From an uncultured Prevotella sp. (GTDB lineage: Bacteria; Bacteroidota; Bacteroidia; Bacteroidales; Bacteroidaceae): a stretch of 64,000 nucleotides of DNA. This document shows positions 18,025 to 26,336 of this stretch, one piece after another (within the stretch, counting starts at the first letter, position 1; each line of letters begins with the position of its first letter). The notes below the pieces were generated by a model, which saw nothing but the letters and a program-made list of their open reading frames with translations, was not told the origin of the DNA and searched no databases. The stretch spans positions 53,376 to 117,375 of the forward strand of contig CALUHC010000010.1 of the NCBI GenBank assembly GCA_944320355.1, read 5' to 3'. The translations under genes were made by a program, and so were the position numbers.

Positions 18025-18053
18025 TTTGATATGGAATATAATGTGTAACTTTG
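18025..18053 (+). promoter_or_regulatory. Promoter of typA
   Basis: TTTG at 18025-18028 and TAACTTTG at 18046-18053 are 17 bp apart, close to the Bacteroidetes consensus, 25 bp before the start codon. Confidence 0.65.
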
Positions 18054-18078
18054 CAGCGTATTTTAAGGTAACACATCA

Positions 18079-19884
18079 ATGCAAGACATCAGAAACATAG
18101 CCATTATCGCCCACGTGGATCACGGAAAGACCACCCTCGTGGACAAGATGATGCTTGCCGGAAACCTGTTCCGCGAAGGCCAGGACCTCAGCGGCCAGGT
18201 GCTCGACAGCAACGACCTGGAGCGCGAGCGCGGCATAACCATCCTCTCGAAGAACGTCTCGATAAACTGGAAAGGAACCAAGATAAACATCATCGACACC
18301 CCGGGCCACTCCGACTTCGGCGGCGAAGTGGAGCGCGTGCTGAACATGGCAGACGGCTGCCTGCTGCTCGTCGACGCATTCGAAGGCCCCATGCCACAGA
18401 CACGCTTCGTGCTGCAGAAGGCCCTGCAGATAGGCCTGAAGCCGATAGTGGTGGTGAACAAGGTTGACAAGCCCAACTGCCGCCCCGAAGAAGTGTACGA
18501 AATGGTGTTCGACCTCATGTTCTCACTCAACGCCACCGAGGACCAGCTGGACTTCCCCGTGGTGTACGGCTCGGCCAAGAACGGCTGGATGGGCGAGGAC
18601 TACAATAAGCCCACGGGCGACATAACATACCTGCTGGACAAGATAGTGGAGGTGATTCCGGCGCCGAAGATGATAGAAGGCACGCCGCAGATGCTCATAA
18701 CGTCGCTCGACTACTCCAACTACACAGGCCGCATTGCCGTGGGGCGCGTGCACAGAGGCACGCTACGCGAGGGCATGAACATCAGCATAGCCCACCGCGA
18801 CGGCTCGATAGAGAAGACAAGGATAAAGGAGCTGCACACATTTGAGGGCATGGGCCACGCCAAGACAGCCGAGGTGCAGAGCGGAGACATCTGCGCCATA
18901 ATCGGACTGGAGCGCTTCGAGATAGGCGATACGATATGCGACTTCGAGAATCCCGAGCCGCTGCCGCCCATAGCCATCGACGAACCGACCATGAGCATGC
19001 TCTTCACCATCAACGACTCGCCCTTCTTCGGCAAGGAAGGAAAGTTCGTCACCAGCCGCCACATCAACGACCGGCTGCAGAAAGAGCTTGAAAAGAACCT
19101 CGCTCTGCGCGTTGCCCCATTCGAGGACAGCACCGACAAGTGGATAGTGAGCGGCCGCGGAGTGCTCCACCTCTCTGTGCTCATCGAGACGATGCGCCGC
19201 GAGGGCTACGAGCTTCAGGTGGGCCAGCCGCAGGTCATCTACAAGGAGATAAACGGACAGCGGTGCGAACCCATAGAGGAACTGACCATCAACGTGCCCG
19301 AGGAGTTCGCAAGCAAGATGATAGACATGGTGACACGGCGCAAGGGCGACATGACTTCGATGGAGACGCAGGCCGACCGGGTGAACATTGAGTTCGACAT
19401 TCCGTCGCGAGGCATCATCGGACTGCGCACCAACGTGCTCACAGCCAGCCAGGGCGAGGCCATCATGGCACACCGCTTCAAGGAGTACCAGCCCTACAAG
19501 GGCGACATAACGCGCCGCGTGAACGGATCCATGATAGCCATGGAGACCGGCACCGCCTACGCCTACTCCATCGACAAGTTGCAGGACCGCGGCAAGTTCT
19601 TCATCGATCCGGGCGACGAGGTCTATGCCGGCGAGGTGGTGGGAGAGCACGTTCACGACAACGACCTCGTGATAAACGTGACGAAAGCCAAGCAGCTCAC
19701 CAACACCCGCGCCAGCGGTTCGGACGACAAGGCACGCATAGTTCCGCGCACCGTGCTCTCGCTCGAAGAGGCCTTGGAGTACATCAAGGAAGACGAGCTG
19801 GTGGAAGTCACGCCAAAGAGTATGCGTATGCGCAAGATAATACTCGACCACAACGAGCGCAAGAAGAGCCAGAAGACATCGTAA
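18079..19884 (+). CDS. typA: Ribosome-associated GTPase TypA/BipA
   Basis: The 601-residue product is a translational GTPase that binds the 70S ribosome and aids 50S assembly and stress growth. The G1 motif AHVDHGKT is at 11-18, the switch motif RERGITI near 49-55, DTPGHSDFGGEVERVL at about 74-89, and NKVDKPNC near 128-135. Domains II, III, V and the TypA-specific C-terminal domain follow, with length normal for the family. It is a single gene with its own promoter and a strong terminator. It is one of the most secure calls in the window. Confidence 0.97.
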   Translation: MQDIRNIAIIAHVDHGKTTLVDKMMLAGNLFREGQDLSGQVLDSNDLERERGITILSKNVSINWKGTKINIIDTPGHSDFGGEVERVLNMADGCLLLVDAFEGPMPQTRFVLQKALQIGLKPIVVVNKVDKPNCRPEEVYEMVFDLMFSLNATEDQLDFPVVYGSAKNGWMGEDYNKPTGDITYLLDKIVEVIPAPKMIEGTPQMLITSLDYSNYTGRIAVGRVHRGTLREGMNISIAHRDGSIEKTRIKELHTFEGMGHAKTAEVQSGDICAIIGLERFEIGDTICDFENPEPLPPIAIDEPTMSMLFTINDSPFFGKEGKFVTSRHINDRLQKELEKNLALRVAPFEDSTDKWIVSGRGVLHLSVLIETMRREGYELQVGQPQVIYKEINGQRCEPIEELTINVPEEFASKMIDMVTRRKGDMTSMETQADRVNIEFDIPSRGIIGLRTNVLTASQGEAIMAHRFKEYQPYKGDITRRVNGSMIAMETGTAYAYSIDKLQDRGKFFIDPGDEVYAGEVVGEHVHDNDLVINVTKAKQLTNTRASGSDDKARIVPRTVLSLEEALEYIKEDELVEVTPKSMRMRKIILDHNERKKSQKTS

Positions 19885-19887
19885 TGG

Positions 19888-20168
19888 GAGTCTATTGGAG
19901 TTAACTGAAGTGCGGCTCGCTGCGCTCGCCGGAGTCGGCAGACAATGGCTTGGGTTCGGAAAACAATAAAAGTGAAGGGAGGCGATTGCCTCCCTTCACT
20001 TTTATTATATAATGTGTAAGCCCCGAAAGCAGAGCTATTGTCCGTTAACTCCGGCGAGCGCAGCGAGCCAAACTCCGGTTAACTCCTATCCACTCCCGTC
20101 AAAAACAGTTAACTCCCGGCGGCCGCCAGGCCGTCTAACTCCCGTTAACTCCTGCCGACTCCCAATAA
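19888..20168. repeat. Degenerate GTTAACTCC repeats flanking the typA/luxS terminator
   Basis: GAGTTAACTGAAG near 19898 and a run of TTAACTCC-like copies from about 20041 to 20160 belong to the same short repeat family as 2860-3077. The pieces GGCGAGCGCAGCGAGCC and GGCTCGCTGCGCTCGCC occur on either side (about 19914-19931 and 20053-20071) as inverted copies. Confidence 0.5.
19965..20006. terminator. Bidirectional terminator between typA and luxS
   Basis: A perfect 19-bp inverted repeat (AATAAAAGTGAAGGGAGGC and complement) around a GATT loop has A and T runs at its ends, so it can stop transcription of the convergent typA and mtnN-luxS units. Confidence 0.85.
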
Positions 20169-20177
20169 AGAAAAAAA

Positions 20178-20657
20178 CTACTCCGGGTAAGTCATGTTCT
20201 CTTCCGTGATGCAGTCGAGCACCTCGGTGAGGTATTTGCGTGCCTCCCAGCGCGCCATGGGCAGGTCGTGCAGCAGCCAGTTGCCGCAGTCTTTGGCCGC
20301 CGCGCCCGGCACTTCGCCCTCAAACTCGGCCACAAAGCGGAACGTGCGGCGCATCAGCTCCACGATGTCGCGGCTCTCAAGGTCGCCGCGCATCAGCAGG
20401 TAGTTGCCCGTCAGGCAGCCCATAGGCCCCCAATACACTATGCGGTCGCGCCACTCGGGGTCGTTACGCAGGTAAGTGGCGGCCAGATGCTCTATCGTGT
20501 GCAGCGCGCCGGGATGCATGGCCGGCTCGCGGTTGGGCTCTTTCATCCTTATGTCGAACGTGGTCACGATGTCGCCGCCCACGCTGTCCTTGCGCGAAAC
20601 GTATATGCCGCGCAGCAGCTTGTTGTGGTTGATGGTGAAACTGGGTATCTTTTCCAT
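20178..20657 (-). CDS. luxS: S-ribosylhomocysteine lyase LuxS
   Basis: The 159-residue product cleaves S-ribosylhomocysteine into homocysteine and DPD, the precursor of the AI-2 signal. The metal site HTIEH is at 53-57 with a third ligand in KDCGNW (Cys124), and the catalytic cysteine is in GCLTG (Cys81). The start at 20657 (MEKIPSF) matches the family; a longer frame would overlap mtnN. The gene lies 35 bp after mtnN, whose product makes its substrate, so the two form an S-adenosylhomocysteine recycling operon. Whether AI-2 is used as a signal here cannot be told. Confidence 0.96.
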   Translation of the reverse strand: MEKIPSFTINHNKLLRGIYVSRKDSVGGDIVTTFDIRMKEPNREPAMHPGALHTIEHLAATYLRNDPEWRDRIVYWGPMGCLTGNYLLMRGDLESRDIVELMRRTFRFVAEFEGEVPGAAAKDCGNWLLHDLPMARWEARKYLTEVLDCITEENMTYPE

Positions 20658-20692
20658 TGAAAAAAAGTGAAAGTTAAAAGTCAAAATCGGTC

Positions 20693-21376
20693 TCAAAGGC
20701 TCTCCAACAATGCCTTGGTGACGTGGAACGAGCTGTCGGCCATGCGCTCCCAGAAGTCAAAGTACTGGGCGGCCTTGTCGTCTTTGAGCGGTATGTCGCT
20801 GATGATTCGGAAGCTGACGAAGGGCACCCCGAATGTGAGACAGGTCTGGGCGATGGCTGCCGACTCCATGTCAACGGCCATGGCCTCGGGGAAACGGTCG
20901 ATGATGGAGCGCATCTTGTCGCGCGAATCGACGAACCAATCGCCCGTGACGATGAGCCCCGGCGTTATCTTTGTGCCGCAACTGATGGCCGACGCCTTGG
21001 CAAGCAGCGTGGCGTCTGAGTCGAAGCGCGCCGGCATACCGGCTATCTGGCCGTACTCCTGGTCGCTGCCGCAATAGGCATCGTGGTAGCACGACTCTGT
21101 GGCCACCACCACCTCCTGCACGCTTAGGGCCGTCGATGCGCCGCCGGCCACGCCCGTGGAAATCACGGCATCGGGCGAAAAGGCGCTTATCATGTCGGAA
21201 GTCCACAGGGCGGCATTCACCTTTCCGATGCCGCACTGCACCATGACGACCTCGTTTCTGCCTATGGTGCCGGTGGTGTATGCCTTGCCGTGGCGCACGG
21301 TCTCGGCCGCATTGGCCAGCAAAGCCCTCACTTGCCTGAACTCTTTGTCCATGGCTATCACTATGCCTATTCTCAT
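20693..21376 (-). CDS. mtnN: 5'-methylthioadenosine/S-adenosylhomocysteine nucleosidase
   Basis: The 227-residue product removes adenine from S-adenosylhomocysteine and methylthioadenosine in the cytoplasm. Catalytic landmarks align with the E. coli enzyme: Glu12, STGVAGG (73-79), VDMESAAIA with Glu171, and SFRIISD with the acid Asp194. It is the first gene of the mtnN-luxS unit, with a -7 box 22 bp upstream of the start. It supplies S-ribosylhomocysteine to LuxS. Confidence 0.96.
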   Translation of the reverse strand: MRIGIVIAMDKEFRQVRALLANAAETVRHGKAYTTGTIGRNEVVMVQCGIGKVNAALWTSDMISAFSPDAVISTGVAGGASTALSVQEVVVATESCYHDAYCGSDQEYGQIAGMPARFDSDATLLAKASAISCGTKITPGLIVTGDWFVDSRDKMRSIIDRFPEAMAVDMESAAIAQTCLTFGVPFVSFRIISDIPLKDDKAAQYFDFWERMADSSFHVTKALLESL

Positions 21377-21398
21377 TTCATATCGTATTTTGGTCGGG

Positions 21399-21406
21399 CA
21401 AAGTTA
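21399..21406 (-). promoter_or_regulatory. -7 box of mtnN-luxS
   Basis: TAACTTTG on the minus strand lies 22 bp upstream of the mtnN start. Confidence 0.6.
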
Positions 21407-21480
21407 GCAAATAAATATGAATTATGGGGCAAAACGGACGATAGACTATGCCTGAACGCGCTTTTTTGAATTAAAAGAAG

Positions 21481-21488
21481 TAACTTTG
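21481..21488 (+). promoter_or_regulatory. -7 box of the YfhO-like gene
   Basis: TAACTTTG lies 170 bp before the start codon, so the transcript would carry a long leader containing two hairpins. Confidence 0.55.
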
Positions 21489-21493
21489 CAGAA

Positions 21494-21555
21494 GCAAAGC
21501 TGCGCTCGGCAATGTGCGAACAAGTTCGCATTGCGCTCGCTGGCGGTTGCTTTGC
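21494..21555 (+). repeat. Leader hairpin 1, GCTGCGCTCGG family
   Basis: An imperfect inverted repeat is centred on GCGAAC-AA-GTTCGC (21516-21529) with outer arms AGCAAAGCTGCGCTCGGCAA and a decayed complement. It is the first of two tandem copies in the leader. Confidence 0.6.
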
Positions 21556-21556
21556 A

Positions 21557-21621
21557 GAAGCAAGGCTGCGCTCGGGAAATTGAAAGCAAGCTTTCTTTCC
21601 TCTCGCTTGCGCTTGCTTTGC
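21557..21621 (+). repeat. Leader hairpin 2, GCTGCGCTCGG family
   Basis: A second tandem copy is centred on GAAAGC-AA-GCTTTC (21582-21595), with arms AAGCAAGGCTGCGCTCGG and CTCGCTTGCGCTTGCTTTGC. It ends about 37 bp before the start codon at 21659. Confidence 0.6.
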
Positions 21622-21658
21622 ATCACGGTTTGAACCAATAATAAAAACTGTTATATCA

Positions 21659-24157
21659 ATGAATGCATTGAAACGATGCCTGCCCGACATACTGGCAGTG
21701 CTTTTATTTGCCGTCATTGCGTTTGCCTACTTCTTCCCGGCAGACACAGAAGGGCGTATCCTTTACCAGCATGACGCATCGGCCGGGCGCGGCGCCGGCC
21801 AGGAAATCAACGACTACCGGGCGCGGACGGGCGAGACCCCGCGCTGGACAAACTCGCTTTTCAGCGGAATGCCAACGTACCAGATGGCTCCGTCTTACGA
21901 CAGCCAGACGGTGCTGAAGCAGGCTGACAGGGTGTTTCACCTGTGGCTTCCGGAGAACGTCTTGCTCGTGTTCTCCTACCTCCTGGGCTTCTACATCCTG
22001 CTGCGGGCGTTCAACTTCCGCCAGTCGCTGGCTGTGCTGGGCTCCATAATATGGGCCTTCAGCAGTTATTTCTTCATCATCATCGCGGCCGGACACATCT
22101 GGAAGGTGATGGCCCTCATCTATCTGCCACCCATGATTGCGGGCATTGTGCTGGCATACAGGGGCAAGCTGCTGTGGGGATTCCTGCTCACGGCCATATT
22201 CTCCGGCCTTGAGGTCTATGCCAATCATGTGCAGATGACGTACTATTACCTCTTCATCATCCTCTTCATGGTCATCGCTTTCCTCGTGGAGGCGGTGAGG
22301 AAGAAGCAGATGGCGGCCTTCCTCAAGGCCACGGGCGTGTGCGCCGCCGGCGCGGTGATAGGCGTATGCATGAACATCTCGAACCTCTACCACACGTGGG
22401 AGTACTCGCAGGAGTCTATGCGCGGCAAGAGCGAGCTGGTGAAAGAGCAGTCGGACAACCAGACGAGCAGCGGCCTTGAGCGCGACTACATAACGCAATG
22501 GAGCTACGGCATAGGCGAGACGTGGACGCTGCTCGTGCCCAACGCCAAGGGCGGAGCGTCCGTGCCGCTGAGCCGGAACGAGACGGCCATGGAGCACGCC
22601 GACAACAACTACCTGCCCATATACCAGCAGCTGGGGCAGTACTGGGGCGAGCAGCCCGGCACGAGCGGCCCTGTCTATGTGGGCGCATTCGTGCTGACGC
22701 TCTTCGTGCTGGGGCTCTTCATAGTCAAGGGGCCGATGAAGTGGGCTCTGCTTGCGGCCACGGTGCTGTCGGTGCTGCTCTCGTGGGGCCACAACTTCAT
22801 GTGGTTCACCAACCTGTTCATAGACTATGTGCCTATGTACGCCAAGTTCCGCACGGTGGCCTCGATACTCGTCATAGCCGAGTTCACAATCCCGCTGCTG
22901 GCCATGCTGGCGCTGAAGAAGGTTGTCGACGAGCCGGAGATACTGACAAAGAAGGTGAAGTACGTCTATGCCAGCTTCGGGCTGACGGGCGGTTTCGCCC
23001 TGCTCTTCGCCCTGATGCCGGGAGTCTTCTTCCCGGACTATGTCTCTTCGTCTGAGATGAGCGCCATAGGGCAGCTCCCGCAGGAGCACATACAGCCGCT
23101 GCTGGCCAACCTCACGGAGATGCGCAAGGCCATGTTCACGGCCGACTGCTGGCGTTCGTTCTGGATAATCGTGGTCGGCACGCTGCTGTTGCTGCTCTTC
23201 AAGGCGCGCAAACTGAAGGCCGGCTGGATGGTGGGAGCCGTCGCCGCGCTATGCCTCGTGGATATGTGGGCGGTGAACAAGCGCTACCTGCACGACGATA
23301 TGTTCGTGGAGAAGAGCGTGCGCACCAACCCGGTGCAGATGACCGACACGGAGCGCAGCATACTGCAGGACAAGCAGCTGTACTATCGCGTGCTGAACCT
23401 CGCCTCGAACACGTTCAACGAGAACGAGACTTCGTTCTACCTGAAGAGCATCGGCGGCTATCACGCCGCCAAGCTGCGCCGCTACCAGGAGATGATAGAG
23501 GCATACATATCGCCAGAGATGCAGAAGGTGTTCACGGCGGTGAGCGAGAGCCAGGGCGACATGACGCGCATCGACGGCGACAGCATATTCCCCGTGCTCA
23601 ATATGCTCAACACGAAATACTTCATACTTCCGCTGCAATCGGGGCAGACGGTGCCGCTGCAGAACCCTTACGTCTACGGGAACGCATGGTTTGTTGACAA
23701 GATCCACTACGTGGACAACGCCAACCAGGAGCTCGACATGGTGGGCAAGATGAGCCTGCGCCACGAGGCTGTGGCCGACAAGAAGTTTGCCGACGCGCTC
23801 GGCCAGGCCAAGCCGCAAGACAGCACGAGCGTTGTCACGCTGACATCATACGACGCCACGAAGCTGACCTACGACGTAAACTCGGCACAAGGCGGCGTAA
23901 TCGTATTCTCAGACATATACTATCCCGGCTGGGAGGCCACCGTTGACGGAAAGAGCGTGCCCGTGGGACGCGTCAACTACGTGCTCCGCGCCATAAGCGT
24001 AGAACCGGGCAAGCACACCGTCGAACTGACCTTCTTCCCCAAGTCGGTGACAACCACCGAGACCATAGCCTACATTTCATACGCCATACTGGCCTTGGTT
24101 GTGCTCGCGCTCATCCTCATGGAAATAAGGAAGAGGAAGAAGCCTGCGGAGAATTGA
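21659..24157 (+). CDS. YfhO-family multi-pass membrane protein
   Basis: The 832-residue product starts with a hydrophobic helix (about 8-27) followed by a large first loop with YQHDASAGRGAGQEI and PRWTNSLFSGMPTYQ, the N-terminal signature of bacterial YfhO proteins. About a dozen helices alternate to residue ~530; a soluble domain (about 560-805) contains FSDIYYPGWEATVDGK, another family hallmark, and a last helix ends in a KRKK tail. The family has a GT-C-like layout; some members glycosylate lipoteichoic acid in Firmicutes, but the role in Bacteroidetes is unknown. The long leader with two hairpins suggests post-transcriptional control. Confidence 0.85.
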   Translation: MNALKRCLPDILAVLLFAVIAFAYFFPADTEGRILYQHDASAGRGAGQEINDYRARTGETPRWTNSLFSGMPTYQMAPSYDSQTVLKQADRVFHLWLPENVLLVFSYLLGFYILLRAFNFRQSLAVLGSIIWAFSSYFFIIIAAGHIWKVMALIYLPPMIAGIVLAYRGKLLWGFLLTAIFSGLEVYANHVQMTYYYLFIILFMVIAFLVEAVRKKQMAAFLKATGVCAAGAVIGVCMNISNLYHTWEYSQESMRGKSELVKEQSDNQTSSGLERDYITQWSYGIGETWTLLVPNAKGGASVPLSRNETAMEHADNNYLPIYQQLGQYWGEQPGTSGPVYVGAFVLTLFVLGLFIVKGPMKWALLAATVLSVLLSWGHNFMWFTNLFIDYVPMYAKFRTVASILVIAEFTIPLLAMLALKKVVDEPEILTKKVKYVYASFGLTGGFALLFALMPGVFFPDYVSSSEMSAIGQLPQEHIQPLLANLTEMRKAMFTADCWRSFWIIVVGTLLLLLFKARKLKAGWMVGAVAALCLVDMWAVNKRYLHDDMFVEKSVRTNPVQMTDTERSILQDKQLYYRVLNLASNTFNENETSFYLKSIGGYHAAKLRRYQEMIEAYISPEMQKVFTAVSESQGDMTRIDGDSIFPVLNMLNTKYFILPLQSGQTVPLQNPYVYGNAWFVDKIHYVDNANQELDMVGKMSLRHEAVADKKFADALGQAKPQDSTSVVTLTSYDATKLTYDVNSAQGGVIVFSDIYYPGWEATVDGKSVPVGRVNYVLRAISVEPGKHTVELTFFPKSVTTTETIAYISYAILALVVLALILMEIRKRKKPAEN

Positions 24158-24184
24158 CATAAGACACGACCACGCAAAAGCGCT

Positions 24185-24252
24185 AGTGGGGGCTGACAGA
24201 CAATGGCCATGACAACATCCATGGCAGAAGCCATTGCCTGCCAGCCCCCACT
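24185..24252 (+). terminator. Long hairpin after the YfhO-like gene
   Basis: AGTGGGGGCTGACAGACAAT pairs with a right arm ending CAGCCCCCACT with two mismatches over 23 bp. There is no T-run, so termination is only possible. Confidence 0.5.
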
Positions 24253-24458
24253 TCCGTGAAGGAAGCCGCCAAACAAGCCCACGCAAGCAACAGGAGGCAA
24301 GCCCCGCAACGCAATGCCGGCAACGCGATATGCCATATAACACAACGCCCGAAGGGGCTATCCCGGACCTCTTGCGGAATGGCAAGAGCGCGCCCGGCGC
24401 AGCGAACCGCCATAACTGCAAATACGCAACTAAAAACGGCATGGCAAGCCATGACTCA

Positions 24459-24568
24459 ATGTACGCGCCGTATTGCTGCGCGAAACGCGTCGTTTCGCGC
24501 AGCAATACGGCGCGTTTCAGGCGATGAAACGGGCCGTTTCAGAACACCAAACGGCACACTTCATAACA
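24459..24568. repeat. 22-bp phased dyad array (5 units)
   Basis: Units start at 24459, 24481, 24503, 24525 and 24547. The unit at 24525 begins TGAAACGGGCCGTTTCA, a 7-bp dyad on either side of three bases. No composite head or tail is seen. Confidence 0.75.
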
Positions 24569-24633
24569 CACTGACAGTCAGACGGTTCATCAGCCATGAC
24601 CCATTGGCGGCCTTTTAACATATTTATGTTAAG

Positions 24634-24775
24634 CCCAAATCGGTCACTATACCGCCGGATGCTCATTTCCTTGCCTGTGCCCAGCTCCCCCAACGCCCCC
24701 TTCCCCTTGCCGTGCATACTGGCGGCCGCCAGTATGCACGGCAAGGGGAAGGGGGCGTTGGGATTTCTAATGACC
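24634..24775. mobile_element. Decayed relative of the MITE, with a large palindrome inside
   Basis: CCCAAATCGGTCACTATACC at 24634 is a mutated left end of the MITE at 24859 and 50623, and TCTAATGACC at 24766-24775 resembles its right end. Between them lies a 74-bp perfect palindrome. No target duplication is seen, so this copy is old or rearranged. Confidence 0.4.
24689..24762. repeat. 74-bp perfect palindrome
   Basis: Two 37-bp arms are perfect complements with no loop, centred between 24725 and 24726 on GGCGGCCGCC; outer ends are CCCAACGCCCCC and GGGGGCGTTGGG. Such loop-free palindromes are normally unstable. Confidence 0.85.
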
Positions 24776-24858
24776 TACTTGTGTCATACTTTGCACGGCA
24801 TCATTTTGTGCAAACCAGGCGGACTGCTGCCTAATGATGCTGTCATCCAAATTATAAT

Positions 24859-25051
24859 CCAAAATCGGTCATTAGACCGCCAGGAATATATTTTTGTAAC
24901 TTTTCAGGCTTTCCAAAGTGCTTTCGCCCTGCCAGCGGCATCTTGTCTGCCGCTTTGTCTCGACGTGGCCCGCTACGCCTTCTACAAAGGCGACTGCCAA
25001 TCTGCACGCCGGCAAGACGAAATCACTTTGGACTCTAACGACCGATTTGGG
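24859..25051. mobile_element. MITE-like element, 193 bp, with 5-bp target duplication
   Basis: The element is bounded by terminal inverted repeats CCAAAATCGGTCATTAGA (left, one change from the consensus) and TCTAACGACCGATTTGGG (right). ATAAT directly flanks both ends (24854-24858 and 25052-25056), a target-site duplication. The interior has no ORF of note and can fold into a long imperfect hairpin. Confidence 0.75.
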
Positions 25052-25118
25052 ATAATGCGTGAAAAGAAATATGAATGTCCGTAAGTTACTATACTCGTTT
25101 GAAAGGCGTTCCACTTGT

Positions 25119-25207
25119 CCCCTCCTTTTCCAAAGGCAATGCCAGCGAGCGGCAAGAGAGCTTGCTCTCAATTGCCCGAGTGCGGCTTGGCTTATGCAAA
25201 GGAGGGG
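25119..25207. repeat. Third hairpin of the GCTGCGCTCGG family
   Basis: Arms CCCCTCCTTTTCC and GCAAAGGAGGGG enclose an inner stem centred on AGAGAGC-TT-GCTCTC, with GCCAGCGAGC and a decayed complement between. The inner sequence matches the two leader hairpins near 21.5 kb. Confidence 0.55.
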
Positions 25208-25288
25208 CAAGGACGGTTTGTCAAACAAGCAGATATACTATATATTTGGACATTGGCCATGTCATTGCCCTACAAACCACCCCAGAGG

Positions 25289-25362
25289 GTATGCCAAAAT
25301 GCACATCAAATGTCTACAACCCTCTCCCGGCACTCTCCCAAAGGGCGAGTAAGTAGTTTGCA
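25289..25362 (+). repeat. CTCTCCCAAAGGG repeat, copy 1
   Basis: The block runs from ATGCCAAAATGCACATCAAA through ACCCTCTCCC and CTCTCCCAAAGGGCGAG to TAGTTTGCACT. A homologous block lies at 31453-31530. Confidence 0.5.
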
Positions 25363-25535
25363 CTATGCCCGTCGGCTTTCGCGCAGCCTTTTTTTACCTT
25401 TTTACCATTTTACCTTTTTTCTTTTATGGGCGGCGAGGGAGTAGTTTGTCCGTGAACTGAAGTGAAAAAGAATGATTGGCATAACAATCAGAAGAACAGT
25501 AAAATATGGTGATTCAGAATGTCTGCGGTAGCAAA

Positions 25536-25590
25536 AGGCAACTGCTCCCCCGCCCTTTGGGAGAGGGCTGGGGAGAAGGCTTGCATACCT
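25536..25590 (-). repeat. CTCTCCCAAAGGG repeat, copy 2 (inverted)
   Basis: On the minus strand it reads AGCCCTCTCCCAAAGGGCGG followed by GGGAGCAGTTGCC. Only the right half of the block is kept. Confidence 0.45.
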
Positions 25591-25837
25591 AAACACACAT
25601 TTTGACAACCTCCACAAGTGCGCTTTGCGGGGTGGCGATATGCCGACTTCCTTGTAAAGGGGAAAAGGTTTGCATACAAAATGAGCAATTTCATACCGCG
25701 CAAAGCATAAAAAGGAATGGGCGGCTGGAAAGTCAGAGACATTTGTCTGCCCTCCCGTTTCCGTCCTCCTGCTCCTTTAAAACATACGTCTGTCAACTCC
25801 AGATAACTTCGGGCGAGGGCTCAAACTCCCGTTAACT

Positions 25838-26302
25838 TCATTTTGACAGAGCGCCTCCGCCATTGGAGCCTGACGGCAAAGCGGAGTCATGCTGCACAAG
25901 AATCTCGCCCAAGGGGCGCATCACAAAGTCGCGCTCGCGCATCAGCGGGTGCGGAATCTTCAGGTCTGGCTCATCGACGGATATGTCGTCATAGAGCAGT
26001 ATGTCGATGTCGATGGTGCGGTCGGCATAATGCCCTGCCACCGACTTGCGTTCCCGCCCAAGCTCCCGCTCTATGCTCTGCGTGGCTTCGAGCACGCCGC
26101 GAGGGCTGAGAGCGGTGCGGCAGCACACCGCAGCGTTGACAAACGCGTTGGCGGACACAAAGCCCCAAGGCTCGGTAACGTAAAGAGCCGACCGGCGCTC
26201 AACGCTGCCGACCAGCTCTCCTATCCTCTCCACGGCCCGGCGCAATGTCTCCTCGCGGTTGCCGAGGTTTGAGCCGAGGCCGAGATATACTATATGTTCC
26301 AT
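25838..26302 (-). CDS. folK: 2-amino-4-hydroxy-6-hydroxymethyldihydropteridine pyrophosphokinase
   Basis: The 154-residue enzyme transfers pyrophosphate from ATP to the pterin in folate synthesis. It shows YLGLGSNLGNRE at the start, ALYVTEPWGF (about 40-49) and the metal-binding stretch DRTIDIDILLYDD (about 91-103), followed by IPHPLMRERDFV. Start ATG at 26302 is preferred over an in-frame TTG 12 bp upstream. It lies 34 bp after queA and ends the ftsX-to-folK gene run. Confidence 0.94.
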   Translation of the reverse strand: MEHIVYLGLGSNLGNREETLRRAVERIGELVGSVERRSALYVTEPWGFVSANAFVNAAVCCRTALSPRGVLEATQSIERELGRERKSVAGHYADRTIDIDILLYDDISVDEPDLKIPHPLMRERDFVMRPLGEILVQHDSALPSGSNGGGALSK

Positions 26303-26336
26303 CACTGCTTGCAAACAATAACGTTGCGGCCGCGCG

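Noticed and set aside
24689-24762. The 74-bp palindrome as a terminator
   Set aside because: It has no loop and no T-run on either strand.
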